Shown here: piece after piece, positions 25,482 to 33,340 of the stretch
Layout: each line of letters opens with the position of its first letter
Numbering within the stretch: position 1 is the first letter of the stretch
Source of the DNA: CAIWHR01 sp963779805
GTDB lineage: Bacteria; Pseudomonadota; Gammaproteobacteria; Burkholderiales; Casimicrobiaceae
DNA: 64,000 nucleotides
Assembly: GCA_963779805.1 (NCBI GenBank)
Contig: CAVZZN010000005.1
Location: 62,001-126,000, forward strand
Direction of reading: 5' to 3'
Program-made: the position numbers and the translations under genes
The notes under the pieces: generated by a model
What the model was told of the DNA's origin: nothing
Seen by the model: the letters and a program-made list of their open reading frames with translations, nothing else
Database searches by the model: none

Positions 25482-25850
25482 ATGACCAAGTCGTTTCGCC
25501 GGCGGCCCGTCCTCGTCGGAGCTGCTGCGCTCGCTGCCGCCGTCGCGCTCTCGATCGGCACCCGCGCCGCCGCATCCAACGTCGAGGAATGCACGCAGGC
25601 TGCGCAATTCATCGGCAATGCGGCGCGCGCCCGCGACGCGGGCATGCCCCGCGACGAATTCCTTGCGCGCATGAAGTCCGACCTGGAGATGATCCACCAG
25701 TTTCCGCCGGAGCTGCGCTGGTTCGTCGAGAACGAGTCCGACGAGCAGTTCCTGCTCAAGGCCGCACAGGACGTATTCGATCATCCCACCGCGCCGGAGC
25801 GGCACGCCCGCAAGTTTGCCGAAGTCTGCGTCACGCGCGTCGACGTCTGA
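25482..25850 (+). CDS. Small exported protein of unknown function
   Basis: 122 residues. A basic start and hydrophobic core (LVGAAALAAAVALSIGTRAAA) form a signal peptide. The mature part has two cysteines (EECTQAAQF and AEVCVTRV) and a helical core with WFVENESDEQFLLKAAQDVF. It is not recognised. AGGAG precedes the ATG by five bases. It is the only gene directly downstream of the sigma-54-type promoter, so it is probably made under a specific nitrogen, carbon or envelope-stress condition. It is divergent from otsA across 264 bases. Confidence 0.65.
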   Translation: MTKSFRRRPVLVGAAALAAAVALSIGTRAAASNVEECTQAAQFIGNAARARDAGMPRDEFLARMKSDLEMIHQFPPELRWFVENESDEQFLLKAAQDVFDHPTAPERHARKFAEVCVTRVDV

Positions 25851-25926
25851 CGCGAGCCCACCCGCTCGCCACGCCGGCTCGGCGCGGCGGCCCGTCTGCG
25901 CCCCGGTGAGGGAGGCGGGACGCCCG

Positions 25927-26430
25927 CTACCGGCTCGCGCGCTGTGCGGCGGGCTTGGCTGCAGCGCGCTTCTTCTTCTCGTCGAGGAGCGTGCCGCGGC
26001 AGCGGCGCGTTCCGCAACGGCACTCGTACGCTTCGCGCATCGCCTTCGTCACGCGGCCGTCGATGTGCAGGCGGTAATCGTAGGCGAGCTCTTCGCCGGC
26101 GCGGATCGTGCGCTTGGCGTGGATGAACACGCGGCCGTCGTCGTCCTCGAGCGCCTCGCAGTTCGGATCGCACGAGTGGTTGATCCAGCGCGCCGCGTTG
26201 CCGCGCACGGTGGCGTCGATCACGCGGCCGTCCTCGAGCTCGAACAGGAAAGTGTGGTATGGCTCGTCGGGATCGAGGCCCTGGCGTGCGCTGCCGATGT
26301 CCCAGGTGGTGCGCTCACCGCGGTATTCGATGATCTCGGCGCCCTTGGGGATCGTGCGCGTGGCGAACACGCCGCGGCCGTGGATCTGGGAGTTGCGCAC
26401 GACGTACGGCTTGGTCTTGGCTGCAGGCAT
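25927..26430 (-). CDS. SET-domain protein
   Basis: 167 residues, essentially one SET domain plus a cysteine-rich post-SET end. SAM-binding and catalytic landmarks are HGRGVFATRTIPKGAEIIEY, WINHSCDPNCEA and EELAYDYR. The post-SET zinc site is ECRCGTRRCRG, followed by a lysine/alanine-rich tail. SET proteins methylate lysine; bacterial targets are mostly unknown, with ribosomal and nucleoid proteins possible. A TTAAAAT-type -10 element lies on the minus strand about 30 bases upstream of the ATG. Confidence 0.85.
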   Translation of the reverse strand: MPAAKTKPYVVRNSQIHGRGVFATRTIPKGAEIIEYRGERTTWDIGSARQGLDPDEPYHTFLFELEDGRVIDATVRGNAARWINHSCDPNCEALEDDDGRVFIHAKRTIRAGEELAYDYRLHIDGRVTKAMREAYECRCGTRRCRGTLLDEKKKRAAAKPAAQRASR

Positions 26431-26461
26431 CGGGGAGGGGTCGCTCGCGCGAAAAGTGCGT

Positions 26462-26467
26462 ATTTTA
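26462..26467 (-). promoter_or_regulatory. Candidate -10 box of the SET gene
   Basis: TAAAAT read on the minus strand, 32 bases before the SET-domain start and the only AT-rich patch nearby. No good -35 is seen at the usual distance, so this is a weak call. Confidence 0.35.
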
Positions 26468-26520
26468 ACGCAGCGCGAATTCGGGCCCGGACCCGATGCA
26501 AACGCCATCCGCCGAAGGTG

Positions 26521-26547
26521 TTGCAGTGCATGATCCATCAGTAGAAT
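26521..26547 (+). promoter_or_regulatory. Candidate promoter giving a near-leaderless transcript
   Basis: TTGCAG at 26521-26526 and TAGAAT at 26542-26547 (spacer 15) lie directly before the ATG at 26555. Initiation seven or so bases after the -10 would start the message at or next to the start codon. Confidence 0.4.
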
Positions 26548-26554
26548 CCAAGCC

Positions 26555-27034
26555 ATGCGCACACTCGCTTCCCTCCGCGGCCACCCGATCCATCCGATGC
26601 TCGTCCCCCTACCGATCGGATTGTGGATCTTCTCGTTCGTCTGCGATCTCGCCGGCATGCGCAGCCTCCATCCCGATCTGTGGTACGTGCTCGCGCTGTA
26701 CACGATGATCGGCGGTGTCGCGGGCGCGCTCGTCGCCGCCGTGCCCGGGCTCGTGGATTTCATCGGGCTCGAACGCGGCCGGCATCGCCGGATCGCGGCG
26801 ATCCACATGGCGCTCAACGTGACCATCATCCTGATCTACGTCGGCGACGTGGGCCTGCGCCTCGCGAGTCCGACCGACACGATGCCGCCGCTGCTGGTGT
26901 CGCTCGTCGCGGTGCTGCTGCTCGCCGTCTCGGGCTGGCTCGGCGGTGCGCTGGTGCACGTGCATGGCGTCGGCGTCGAGCCGGCAGCGCGGGGCGAGGC
27001 GACGGCGCAGTCCGCGCCGAGCGAGCGCGAATAG
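26555..27034 (+). CDS. DUF2231 membrane protein
   Basis: 159 residues with four hydrophobic segments (LVPLPIGLWIFSFVCDLAGM; LALYTMIGGVAGALVAAVPG; HMALNVTIILIYVGDVGLRL; LLVSLVAVLLLAVSGWLGGA) and the DUF2231 opening GHPIHPMLV. The paired histidines in this motif and further on suggest heme or metal binding, as proposed for the family, but this is inference. No strong ribosome site precedes the ATG, in keeping with the near-leaderless promoter call. Confidence 0.85.
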   Translation: MRTLASLRGHPIHPMLVPLPIGLWIFSFVCDLAGMRSLHPDLWYVLALYTMIGGVAGALVAAVPGLVDFIGLERGRHRRIAAIHMALNVTIILIYVGDVGLRLASPTDTMPPLLVSLVAVLLLAVSGWLGGALVHVHGVGVEPAARGEATAQSAPSERE

Positions 27035-27118
27035 CCGGGGGCGGCTGCGCCGCGGGCATATGCCGGGCCGGCATAGTGCATCGCACGATACGTTCCGTAG
27101 CGGCGTCACCGGGCTCGC

Positions 27119-27124
27119 TATACT
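27119..27124 (+). promoter_or_regulatory. Candidate -10 box of cysK
   Basis: TATACT, 33 bases before the GTG start of the cysteine synthase gene. A matching -35 is not clear. Confidence 0.4.
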
Positions 27125-27156
27125 GAGGACTTTCGTCGCCGCAGAGGGGACTCCAC

Positions 27157-28089
27157 GTGCGCATCGCCACCGACGTTACGCAGCTCATCGGCAACACGCC
27201 GCTCGTTCGGCTGAACCGGCTGACCTCCGGTGTCGGCGCGACGGTCGTGGCGAAGCTCGAGTTCTACAACCCGGCCCACAGCGTCAAGGACCGGATCGCC
27301 GTGGCCATGATCGACGCCGCGCAGCAGGCCGGACGCATCAAGCCCGACACGATCGTGCTCGAGCCGACGTCGGGCAACACCGGCATCGGACTCGCGATGG
27401 TGTGCGCCGCGCGCGGGATCAAGTGCGCGTTCGTCATGCCCGAAACGATGAGTCGCGAGCGGCGCCTGCTGCTCAAGGCGTACGGCGCGGATCTCGTCCT
27501 CACGCCCGGGCCCGAAGGCATGGCCGGCTGCATCAACAAGGCGAAGGAGCTGGCCGCTTCGGATTCGCGGTACTTCATTCCGCAGCAGTTCGAGAATCCG
27601 GCGAACCCGGAGATCCACCGCCGCACGACGGCCGAGGAGATCTGGAACGACACCGACGGCAAGGTCGACATCGTGGTGTCCGGCATCGGCACGGGCGGCA
27701 CGATCACCGGGGTGGGGCAGGTGCTCAAGCAGCGCAAGCCCGGCGTGCGGATGATCGCCGTCGAGCCCGACGCATCGCCGGTGCTGTCCGGCGGGCAGAA
27801 GGGACCGCATCCGATCCAGGGCATCGGCGCCGGGTTCGTCCCGGCCGTGCTCGACACGAAGATCTACGACGAGGTCGTGCGGGTGAAGAACGACGATGCC
27901 ATCGAGACCGCGCGCCGCATGGCCCGCGAGGAAGGCCTGCTCGTGGGCATCTCGTCGGGCGCCGCCGTGTGGGCCGCGCTCGAGGTCGCGCGCGCGCCCG
28001 AGAGTGCGGGCAAGCTCGTCGTCGTCGTCATTCCGTCGTTCGGCGAGCGCTACCTGTCGACGGTGCTGTTCCAGAACCTGCAGGTCTGA
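27157..28089 (+). CDS. cysK: Cysteine synthase A (O-acetylserine sulfhydrylase)
   Basis: 310 residues, a fold-type II PLP enzyme. The PLP lysine lies in YNPAHSVKDRIAVAMI, the substrate loop is EPTSGNTGIGLAM, the phosphate-binding loop is SGIGTGGTITGVGQ and the C-terminal serine region is GISSGAAVWAAL. It makes cysteine from O-acetylserine and sulfide. The GTG start at 27157 has AGAGGGG upstream. It is convergent with the GCS2 gene, so the next operon, which includes a glutamate-cysteine-ligase-like enzyme, is adjacent but not co-transcribed. Confidence 0.92.
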   Translation: MRIATDVTQLIGNTPLVRLNRLTSGVGATVVAKLEFYNPAHSVKDRIAVAMIDAAQQAGRIKPDTIVLEPTSGNTGIGLAMVCAARGIKCAFVMPETMSRERRLLLKAYGADLVLTPGPEGMAGCINKAKELAASDSRYFIPQQFENPANPEIHRRTTAEEIWNDTDGKVDIVVSGIGTGGTITGVGQVLKQRKPGVRMIAVEPDASPVLSGGQKGPHPIQGIGAGFVPAVLDTKIYDEVVRVKNDDAIETARRMAREEGLLVGISSGAAVWAALEVARAPESAGKLVVVVIPSFGERYLSTVLFQNLQV

Positions 28090-28157
28090 GCCGGGCGGCT
28101 GCGCCCGCGCTCTCGCTGCGCCGCAGTCGTTGCGCCGCGCGCCGCGCCCGATCAGGC

Positions 28158-29399
28158 TCAGCGCGCGGCCTCGAACATGCGTCCGCTCTCGAGGCACTCG
28201 CACAGCTCCCCATACACCGCGCGCATGCGGGCGGGCTGCGCGTCGCGACCGACCGCGCGCGCGATGCGGCGGGCGAGCGGGCCCTGCTCGACGATGAGAT
28301 CGAGCGCGTCGCGGAACATCGACTCGCTCGCCGGCGCATCGGGCGGACAGTCGGACAGAAGATGCGCCCACAGCTCGCCCGCCGAGCACGGCCGCCCGGG
28401 ACAGCCCAGGAGCGAAAGGTACGAAGCATCCTCGACCGCGGCCTCGTCGGCATCGCGCACGCAGGCCTCGAGCAGCGCCGCGAGGTCTTCGGTCGCGATG
28501 ACGTTGCGCGTCTGCGGCAGCGCCGCCTCGCGCTCCCACACGGCGCGCACGACCGAGGTCACGGCGGCCGCGATGGCGAGGTCGGCGACCGGGCATTCCT
28601 GCACGTCCAGCACCCGAATCTCGATCGCGCTGCGGTCGAAGCGGGCGATGGCGCCGCGCGAGTTGAGCCATTCGTGCTGCAGGATGCCTTCCGGATCGTC
28701 CGGTGCGATCGCCTCGTACATGGGCGCGAGGATGCGCGAGTCGTACTCGGCGCGGTCGTGCACGGGCTCGGGCACCACGCGCCCCGTGATCGCCGGAATG
28801 CTCGCAGCATTGGTGCGATACGCCACCATGCGCTGGTCGAGCGCACGCGCGAGCCGGCCTTCCTGCAGGGGCGAGCTCGCGGCGAGCGCGGGAACGATCG
28901 GCAGCACGAGCCGGATCGCCGCATGCAGGCGCGCGAACTCGCGATCGCCCGCGAACGGCAGGTTGAGGTGCGTGCTCTGCACGTTCGCCCAGCCGTGCGT
29001 GTACACGTCGAAGATGCGCGCGTACGTCGCGTAGATGCGCTGCGGATCGTGCGGCCAGCGCTGCGCATGGCGGGGATTCATCCACGGATGCATCGCCGTG
29101 GGCATGAGGCGCGCGCCGTGCTTCGCGAGCACGTCCGCGGCGTGCGCGATCTCGGCTTCGAAGCCGCCGGCGAGGGGTCCGAGTGCCGGCGTGGGTCGCT
29201 CGTTCTTGAGCTCCACGACATGCGCGAAGAACTCGTTCGACCAGCCGAGCTTGGAGCCTTCGCAGCCCACACCCGAGCCGGCCTCGGCGAGGAAGCTTTC
29301 CGCGAGCGGACGCGGCTCGAGCGTCTCGCGATCGACGATCATGTACTCGAGCTCGATGCCGTAGCCGCCGAACGCCGGCAGTGCCGCGTGCGCACTCAT
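28158..29399 (-). CDS. GCS2 family carboxylate-amine ligase
   Basis: 413 residues of the glutamate-cysteine ligase 2 (GCS2) superfamily, which joins an amino acid carboxylate to an amine using ATP. Visible elements are the opening GYGIELEYMIVDRET, EFFAHVVELKNERPTP, WANVQSTHLNLPFAGDREFA and SAIEIRVLDVQECPVADLAI. It differs from both GshA and YbdK in several blocks. It is the third gene of an overlapping operon with an ATP-grasp ligase and a C39-like peptidase; its ATG overlaps the RimK stop as ATGA. I infer a role in building a short peptide or amide. The substrates are unknown. Confidence 0.8.
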   Translation of the reverse strand: MSAHAALPAFGGYGIELEYMIVDRETLEPRPLAESFLAEAGSGVGCEGSKLGWSNEFFAHVVELKNERPTPALGPLAGGFEAEIAHAADVLAKHGARLMPTAMHPWMNPRHAQRWPHDPQRIYATYARIFDVYTHGWANVQSTHLNLPFAGDREFARLHAAIRLVLPIVPALAASSPLQEGRLARALDQRMVAYRTNAASIPAITGRVVPEPVHDRAEYDSRILAPMYEAIAPDDPEGILQHEWLNSRGAIARFDRSAIEIRVLDVQECPVADLAIAAAVTSVVRAVWEREAALPQTRNVIATEDLAALLEACVRDADEAAVEDASYLSLLGCPGRPCSAGELWAHLLSDCPPDAPASESMFRDALDLIVEQGPLARRIARAVGRDAQPARMRAVYGELCECLESGRMFEAAR

Positions 29400-30904
29400 C
29401 GGTTGCGCTCCTTCGCGCTGCGCCGTGCCTCGATACGTGCCTTGAAGACCGTCATCACGCGCTCGTAGACGCGCTCCCCGAGCTCCGCGTCCTCGTTGCC
29501 CGCATCGATGTTGGGATTGTCGTTCACCTCGATGATATAGCAGCGGCCGCCGAGCTCCTTGAGGTCGACGCCGTAGAGGCCGTCGCCGATGAAGTTGGCG
29601 GCGCGCACCGCGACGTCGATCACGCTCTGCGGCGCGCTTTCCACCGGCATCGCGATGGTCGCCCCTTCGACCTCCTTGTCGTTGGAGTCGGCGCGCTTGA
29701 TGACCTGCCAGTGCCCCGGGGCCATCATGTAGCGGCATGCGTACAGGGGCTTGCGATCGAGCACGCCCACTCGCCAGTCGAAGTCGGTCACGAGCCACTC
29801 CTGCGCGATGATCAGGTCCGACTTCTCCAGGAACTCGGAGGTCCTCGCCACGAGGTCGGCTTCGGTCTCGACCTTCACCACGCCCAGGGAGAACGCGCTG
29901 TCCGGCCGCTTCAGCACGCACGGCAGGCCCAGCTCGGGCACGATCTCGTGCACGTTGTCGCGGTGCACGATCATCGTCTTCGGCGTCGGAATGCCATGGC
30001 GCGACAGGAGCTCCGCGAGGTAGACCTTGTTGCTGCAGCGAAGGATCGAGTCGGGGTCGTCGATCACGACCAGGCCTTCGGCGGCCGCGCGGCGCGAGAA
30101 GCGGTAGGTGTAGTGATTCACGGAGGTCGTGTCGCGCAGGAACAGGCCGTCGAACTCGTCGAGGCGGTTCCAGTCGCCGCGCGTGACGAGCTGCGTGCGC
30201 ATGCCCAGCCGCAACGCCGCCGCATCGAAGTGCGCGAGCGCCTCGCGATTGGACGGCGGCTCCGGATTCCCCGGATCGTGCAGGATCGCGATCGTCGGCG
30301 GCCGGCCGACCCGCAACCGGCGCCGGCGCTCGCAGGCGTTCACGTACCGCCGCGCGGCCTCGACGATGAACTCGTGATGCCCGACCGGGATCTCCTTGAA
30401 GTCCATCGCGGTGACGGACTGCACGCGCCACGTGCCGGCGCGACGCTCGAACTTCGCCTTGAGCAGCGGCACCTGCATGAGATTGAAGAGCTGCTGCGAG
30501 AGCTGGTCGTAGCACAGGCCGATGTCGCGGCCGAAGTAGTCGACGAGCTCGTAGCTCTCGCCCGCGAGGGTGGCGAGCGAGAGCGCGATGAGCTCCTCGA
30601 GCTCCTCGGCGAGCAGCCGCACCATGGTGTCGGATTGCACGTCGCGAATGTTCTTGGCCCGCGGGATGGGATCGTGCCCGCGCGCCTCCGCGAGCAGAGA
30701 CACGTAGTAGCCGAGCCCCTGGAAGCGCGAGAAGCGGCAGAGGTTCACGACGCACGCGTCGGGATCGTCGCGATAGCGCGCATGGGTGAGATACGCCCGC
30801 GCGGGCACGATCTCGACGCCCGGAATCGCGATCGGCCAGTCGCGCGCCTGGTTGACGACGAAATAGGCCGGCATCGCGGCCTCCGACCGCACGGCGGCGC
30901 TCAT
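29396..30904 (-). CDS. RimK-family ATP-grasp ligase with RLAN N-terminal domain
   Basis: 502 residues. The first 170 or so are an RLAN-type domain (VVNQARDWPIAIPGVEIVPA; NLCRFSRFQGLGYYVSLLAE). A preATP-grasp region (AILHDPGNPEPPSNREALAH) and an ATP-grasp domain follow: RCSNKVYLAELLSRHGIPTP, LPCVLKRPDSAFSLGVVKV and the metal site YIIEVNDNPNIDAGNEDAEL. RimK-like enzymes add amino acids, often glutamate, to a carboxyl group of a protein or peptide. The ATG at 30904 overlaps the peptidase stop as ATGA, and its own stop overlaps the GCS2 start, so all three proteins should be made in fixed proportion. Confidence 0.88.
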   Translation of the reverse strand: MSAAVRSEAAMPAYFVVNQARDWPIAIPGVEIVPARAYLTHARYRDDPDACVVNLCRFSRFQGLGYYVSLLAEARGHDPIPRAKNIRDVQSDTMVRLLAEELEELIALSLATLAGESYELVDYFGRDIGLCYDQLSQQLFNLMQVPLLKAKFERRAGTWRVQSVTAMDFKEIPVGHHEFIVEAARRYVNACERRRRLRVGRPPTIAILHDPGNPEPPSNREALAHFDAAALRLGMRTQLVTRGDWNRLDEFDGLFLRDTTSVNHYTYRFSRRAAAEGLVVIDDPDSILRCSNKVYLAELLSRHGIPTPKTMIVHRDNVHEIVPELGLPCVLKRPDSAFSLGVVKVETEADLVARTSEFLEKSDLIIAQEWLVTDFDWRVGVLDRKPLYACRYMMAPGHWQVIKRADSNDKEVEGATIAMPVESAPQSVIDVAVRAANFIGDGLYGVDLKELGGRCYIIEVNDNPNIDAGNEDAELGERVYERVMTVFKARIEARRSAKERNR

Positions 30905-31623
30905 CGTTGCTTGCCCGCAGGGCGGATGACCAGCAGGTTCGCATCGTGCGTGAGCACGCCCAGCAGAACGGCATTCACGACGCGATCCACCTTGATCCAG
31001 TACTGCTGCGTGCGGCTGAACGGATTCGGGCCGTAGGGATCCGCGACCAGCACCTTGCGCTCTTCCCAGTCGTAGCCCGCGAGCACGATGAAGTGGCCCG
31101 CGGGAAAGCCGCGCACGTCATCGGGCGTGTCCTCGGGGCCGAACTCGCGCGCGGTGCGGTAGAGGTAGGTCGAGGAGAGTCCCGTGAGGATCGGCAGCCG
31201 GTGCCGAAGCAGGCTGTGAACCACGCCGCGGGAGAGATCGATGAGACGCAGGCGTCCGCCGAGGCGCAGGAACTCGAGATAGCCCTCGGTGACGAGGCTC
31301 ATCCGCGCATCGCGCTTGTGCTCGCGCTGCAGTGCGAGGCGTGCGGCGATGTCCACCCGCGGCCGGCCGAACCATGTCGGGTCGAACATCATCAGGTTGT
31401 AGGTGTAGATCGTGGCGGCGTAGCCCTTGCGCAGCGCGTCGCACGCGAGGAACACCGCGACTGTCCCGCCCTGCTCGAACCGCTGTGCGCGCGCGATCAC
31501 CGTGGGCAGCGGCTCGTCCTCGCCCCAGTACCGGTAGATCGCGTGCAGGCACGTGGGCCCGCACGTGGTCTCGTCGGGCTGCGGCAGGATCTTGACGGGG
31601 AGGCGTTGCGCGGCGGGAAGCAT
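30901..31623 (-). CDS. C39-like cysteine peptidase of the RimK/GCS2 operon
   Basis: 240 residues with a papain-like C39 peptidase fold. Cys21 lies in QPDETTCGPTCLHAIYRYWG, His at about 177 in GHFIVLAGYDWE and Asp at about 195 in VLVADPYGPNPFSRTQ. C39-like enzymes cleave leader peptides or hydrolyse and transfer amide bonds. There is no signal peptide and no ABC exporter domain, so it acts in the cytosol and probably trims or transfers the product of the two ligases. I start at ATG 31623; the frame stays open upstream, but the extra residues are arginine-rich and lie in the divergent regulatory region. Confidence 0.8.
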   Translation of the reverse strand: MLPAAQRLPVKILPQPDETTCGPTCLHAIYRYWGEDEPLPTVIARAQRFEQGGTVAVFLACDALRKGYAATIYTYNLMMFDPTWFGRPRVDIAARLALQREHKRDARMSLVTEGYLEFLRLGGRLRLIDLSRGVVHSLLRHRLPILTGLSSTYLYRTAREFGPEDTPDDVRGFPAGHFIVLAGYDWEERKVLVADPYGPNPFSRTQQYWIKVDRVVNAVLLGVLTHDANLLVIRPAGKQR

Positions 31624-32051
31624 GCGTGCGCCACGATGTTGCAAGTGTCGCGCCAGCGTCACTTCGATGCGTCGCGGCAGCAGACGTCTCCCGTACGTGC
31701 GCGAACCGCGCCGCGCACGCGGTTCGTCGACGTAAAAAGTACACGTGACCTGCAGAAAACGGCATCGCAAACGGTATCGCTCGTGCACGACGGGGAGCGA
31801 GCGAGATGCGCACGCGCGTGCCCCGCTGCAGCGCACGGCGGCCAGGCGGCGCGCGCGTGAACGCTTCACGCCGCACCGATGACGACGGCACGGAACGTGC
31901 TGAATCCGGCCGTCGCGCCCACGAGGGCGTGAGGGCGTCCTCGAAGCGAAGAACATCGTCCGGCAGCACCGCCTCCCGAAAGCGGCGCGACGGCTCGATT
32001 GCATCGCAGCGGGCACGTGAACATTCTCGAAGCAGAAGCGATGGAGGGACC
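31624..32051. promoter_or_regulatory. Divergent intergenic region with an inverted repeat
   Basis: 428 bases between the peptidase gene (minus) and the glycine-zipper stress protein gene (plus). It holds an inverted repeat at 31702-31726 with nine-base arms CGAACCGCG/CGCGGTTCG and a seven-base spacer, followed by an AT-richer patch (GTCGACGTAAAAAGTACACG). Promoters for both operons must lie here. I see no convincing gene. Confidence 0.45.
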
Positions 32052-33119
32052 ATGGTCAAGACAGTGATCGGATCGTTCGACAGCTACGACGAGGCACAGC
32101 GCGTGCTGCGCGACCTCAAGGACGACGGGTTCATGGACAGCGACATCAGCATCGTCGCGAGCAACGTGGGCGGCACGTACGGCAGCGACGTCGCCGCGAC
32201 GCGTGCGACTCACGACACGAGCGGTGCCGCGACCGGTGCCGTCACCGGTGGCGTGGTGGGCGGCGCCGCCGGCCTGGCGGCGAGCCTGATGGGCCTCGCG
32301 ATTCCGGGCATCGGCCCGATCATCGCGGCCGGCCCGATCGTGGCGGCCCTGACCGGCGCCGGTGTCGGCGCCGTGGCGGGCGGCCTCATCGGCGGGCTCA
32401 CCGATCTCGGCGTGTCCGAGACCGATGCGCATTACTACGCGGAAGCCGTGCGTCGCGGCGGCGCGCTCGTGACGGTGCGTGCCGACGAATCGCGCGCGGA
32501 GGCCGCCGCGGACGTGATGCGCCGCCACGGCGCGGTCGACATCGAGCGCCGCGCCGAAACGTGGCGCCAGAGCGGATGGAAGGGCTTCGACAGCAGCGCG
32601 CAGCCGTACTCGGCCGAGGAGATCCGGCGCGAGCGCAGCACCTGGCAGCAGCCCACGACCACGGGCGACCTCGGCGCCGGCCAGGTGTATGGCGCAACCG
32701 GCGGTACCGGCACGTATGCCGCATCGGCCGGCGGCATGGGCGCCGCGCAGCGCATGGGCTCGGGCAGCTACGCGGGTTCCGGCGGCATGCAGGGCACGTC
32801 GTTCGGCGGTCCGCGCACGTCGGCGGAGTGGGAAGCCTACGAGCAGGACTTCCGCAGCGACTACGAGACCAACTACGCGGGTCGCGGCGGCACGTACGAC
32901 GACTACGCGCCGGCGTACCGCTACGGCTGGGACAGCGCGAGCAACTACCGCGGCAGGAACTGGGACGACGTCGAGCCCGACCTGCAGCGCGACTGGGAGC
33001 GCAACAACCCCGGCCGCGAGTGGACGCGGTTCAAGAACGCGGCGCGGCGCGGCTGGCAGCGCATGAGTGATGCGATCGAGCGCGCCGTTCCGGGCGATTC
33101 GGATCGCGACGGCAAGTAA
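32052..33119 (+). CDS. Glycine-zipper stress-response-like protein
   Basis: 355 residues. The N-terminal fold TVIGSFDSYDEAQRVLRDL resembles general stress protein 17M domains. Then comes a long glycine-zipper membrane-like stretch (about residues 65-120; TGGVVGGAAGLAASLMGLAI). A short conserved block (ETDAHYYAEAVRRGGALVTV) leads to a low-complexity Gly/Ser/Thr region and a C-terminal part rich in Tyr, Asp and Arg (YRYGWDSASNYRGRNWDDVE). It probably associates with the membrane and responds to envelope or osmotic stress; the family has no defined activity. GGAGGG precedes the ATG at 32052. Confidence 0.75.
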   Translation: MVKTVIGSFDSYDEAQRVLRDLKDDGFMDSDISIVASNVGGTYGSDVAATRATHDTSGAATGAVTGGVVGGAAGLAASLMGLAIPGIGPIIAAGPIVAALTGAGVGAVAGGLIGGLTDLGVSETDAHYYAEAVRRGGALVTVRADESRAEAAADVMRRHGAVDIERRAETWRQSGWKGFDSSAQPYSAEEIRRERSTWQQPTTTGDLGAGQVYGATGGTGTYAASAGGMGAAQRMGSGSYAGSGGMQGTSFGGPRTSAEWEAYEQDFRSDYETNYAGRGGTYDDYAPAYRYGWDSASNYRGRNWDDVEPDLQRDWERNNPGREWTRFKNAARRGWQRMSDAIERAVPGDSDRDGK

Positions 33120-33196
33120 CGCAGCAACGTTGACGCGGAGCGGGGCGGCGGTACGCTGCCTCGCCCCGTCACGCTTTCGACAGCGCGGGAGAGCTC

Positions 33197-33340
33197 ATGC
33201 CGGACGAGACCCGGAACACCCGACGCGTGGGCGTCTACGACCGTCCGGCCTCGGCCGATCGGCCGCGCACACGCACCCTTGCCATCGCCGTGATCGTCGT
33301 CCTCGCCGTCGTGGCCGTCATCTACTTCGTGCGGGGCTAG
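33197..33340 (+). CDS. 47-residue single-pass membrane protein
   Basis: A small open frame with a polar, arginine-rich N-terminus (MPDETRNTRRVGVYDRP) and a C-terminal hydrophobic helix (LAIAVIVVLAVVAVIYFVRG) ending at the TAG at 33338-33340. This is the shape of a tail-anchored inner-membrane protein. It lies 77 bases after the stress-protein gene and its stop overlaps the end of the convergent DUF5329 gene by four bases. Function unknown; the neat composition supports a real gene. Confidence 0.6.
   Translation: MPDETRNTRRVGVYDRPASADRPRTRTLAIAVIVVLAVVAVIYFVRG

Noticed and set aside
22170..25805. A 1211-residue open frame covering otsB and a shifted otsA
   Set aside because: Most of it is a shadow of otsA. 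Only the otsB part and the OtsA N-terminal 65 residues are genuine.
28092..28107. A terminator between cysK and the GCS2 gene
   Set aside because: Only a six-base stem (CGGGCG/CGCCCG) with no T-run is present, too weak to call in GC-rich DNA.
29381..31036. Long plus-strand open frames opposite the RimK/GCS2 operon
   Set aside because: They are antisense shadows typical of high-GC coding DNA: histidine-, arginine- and aspartate-rich, without family features.
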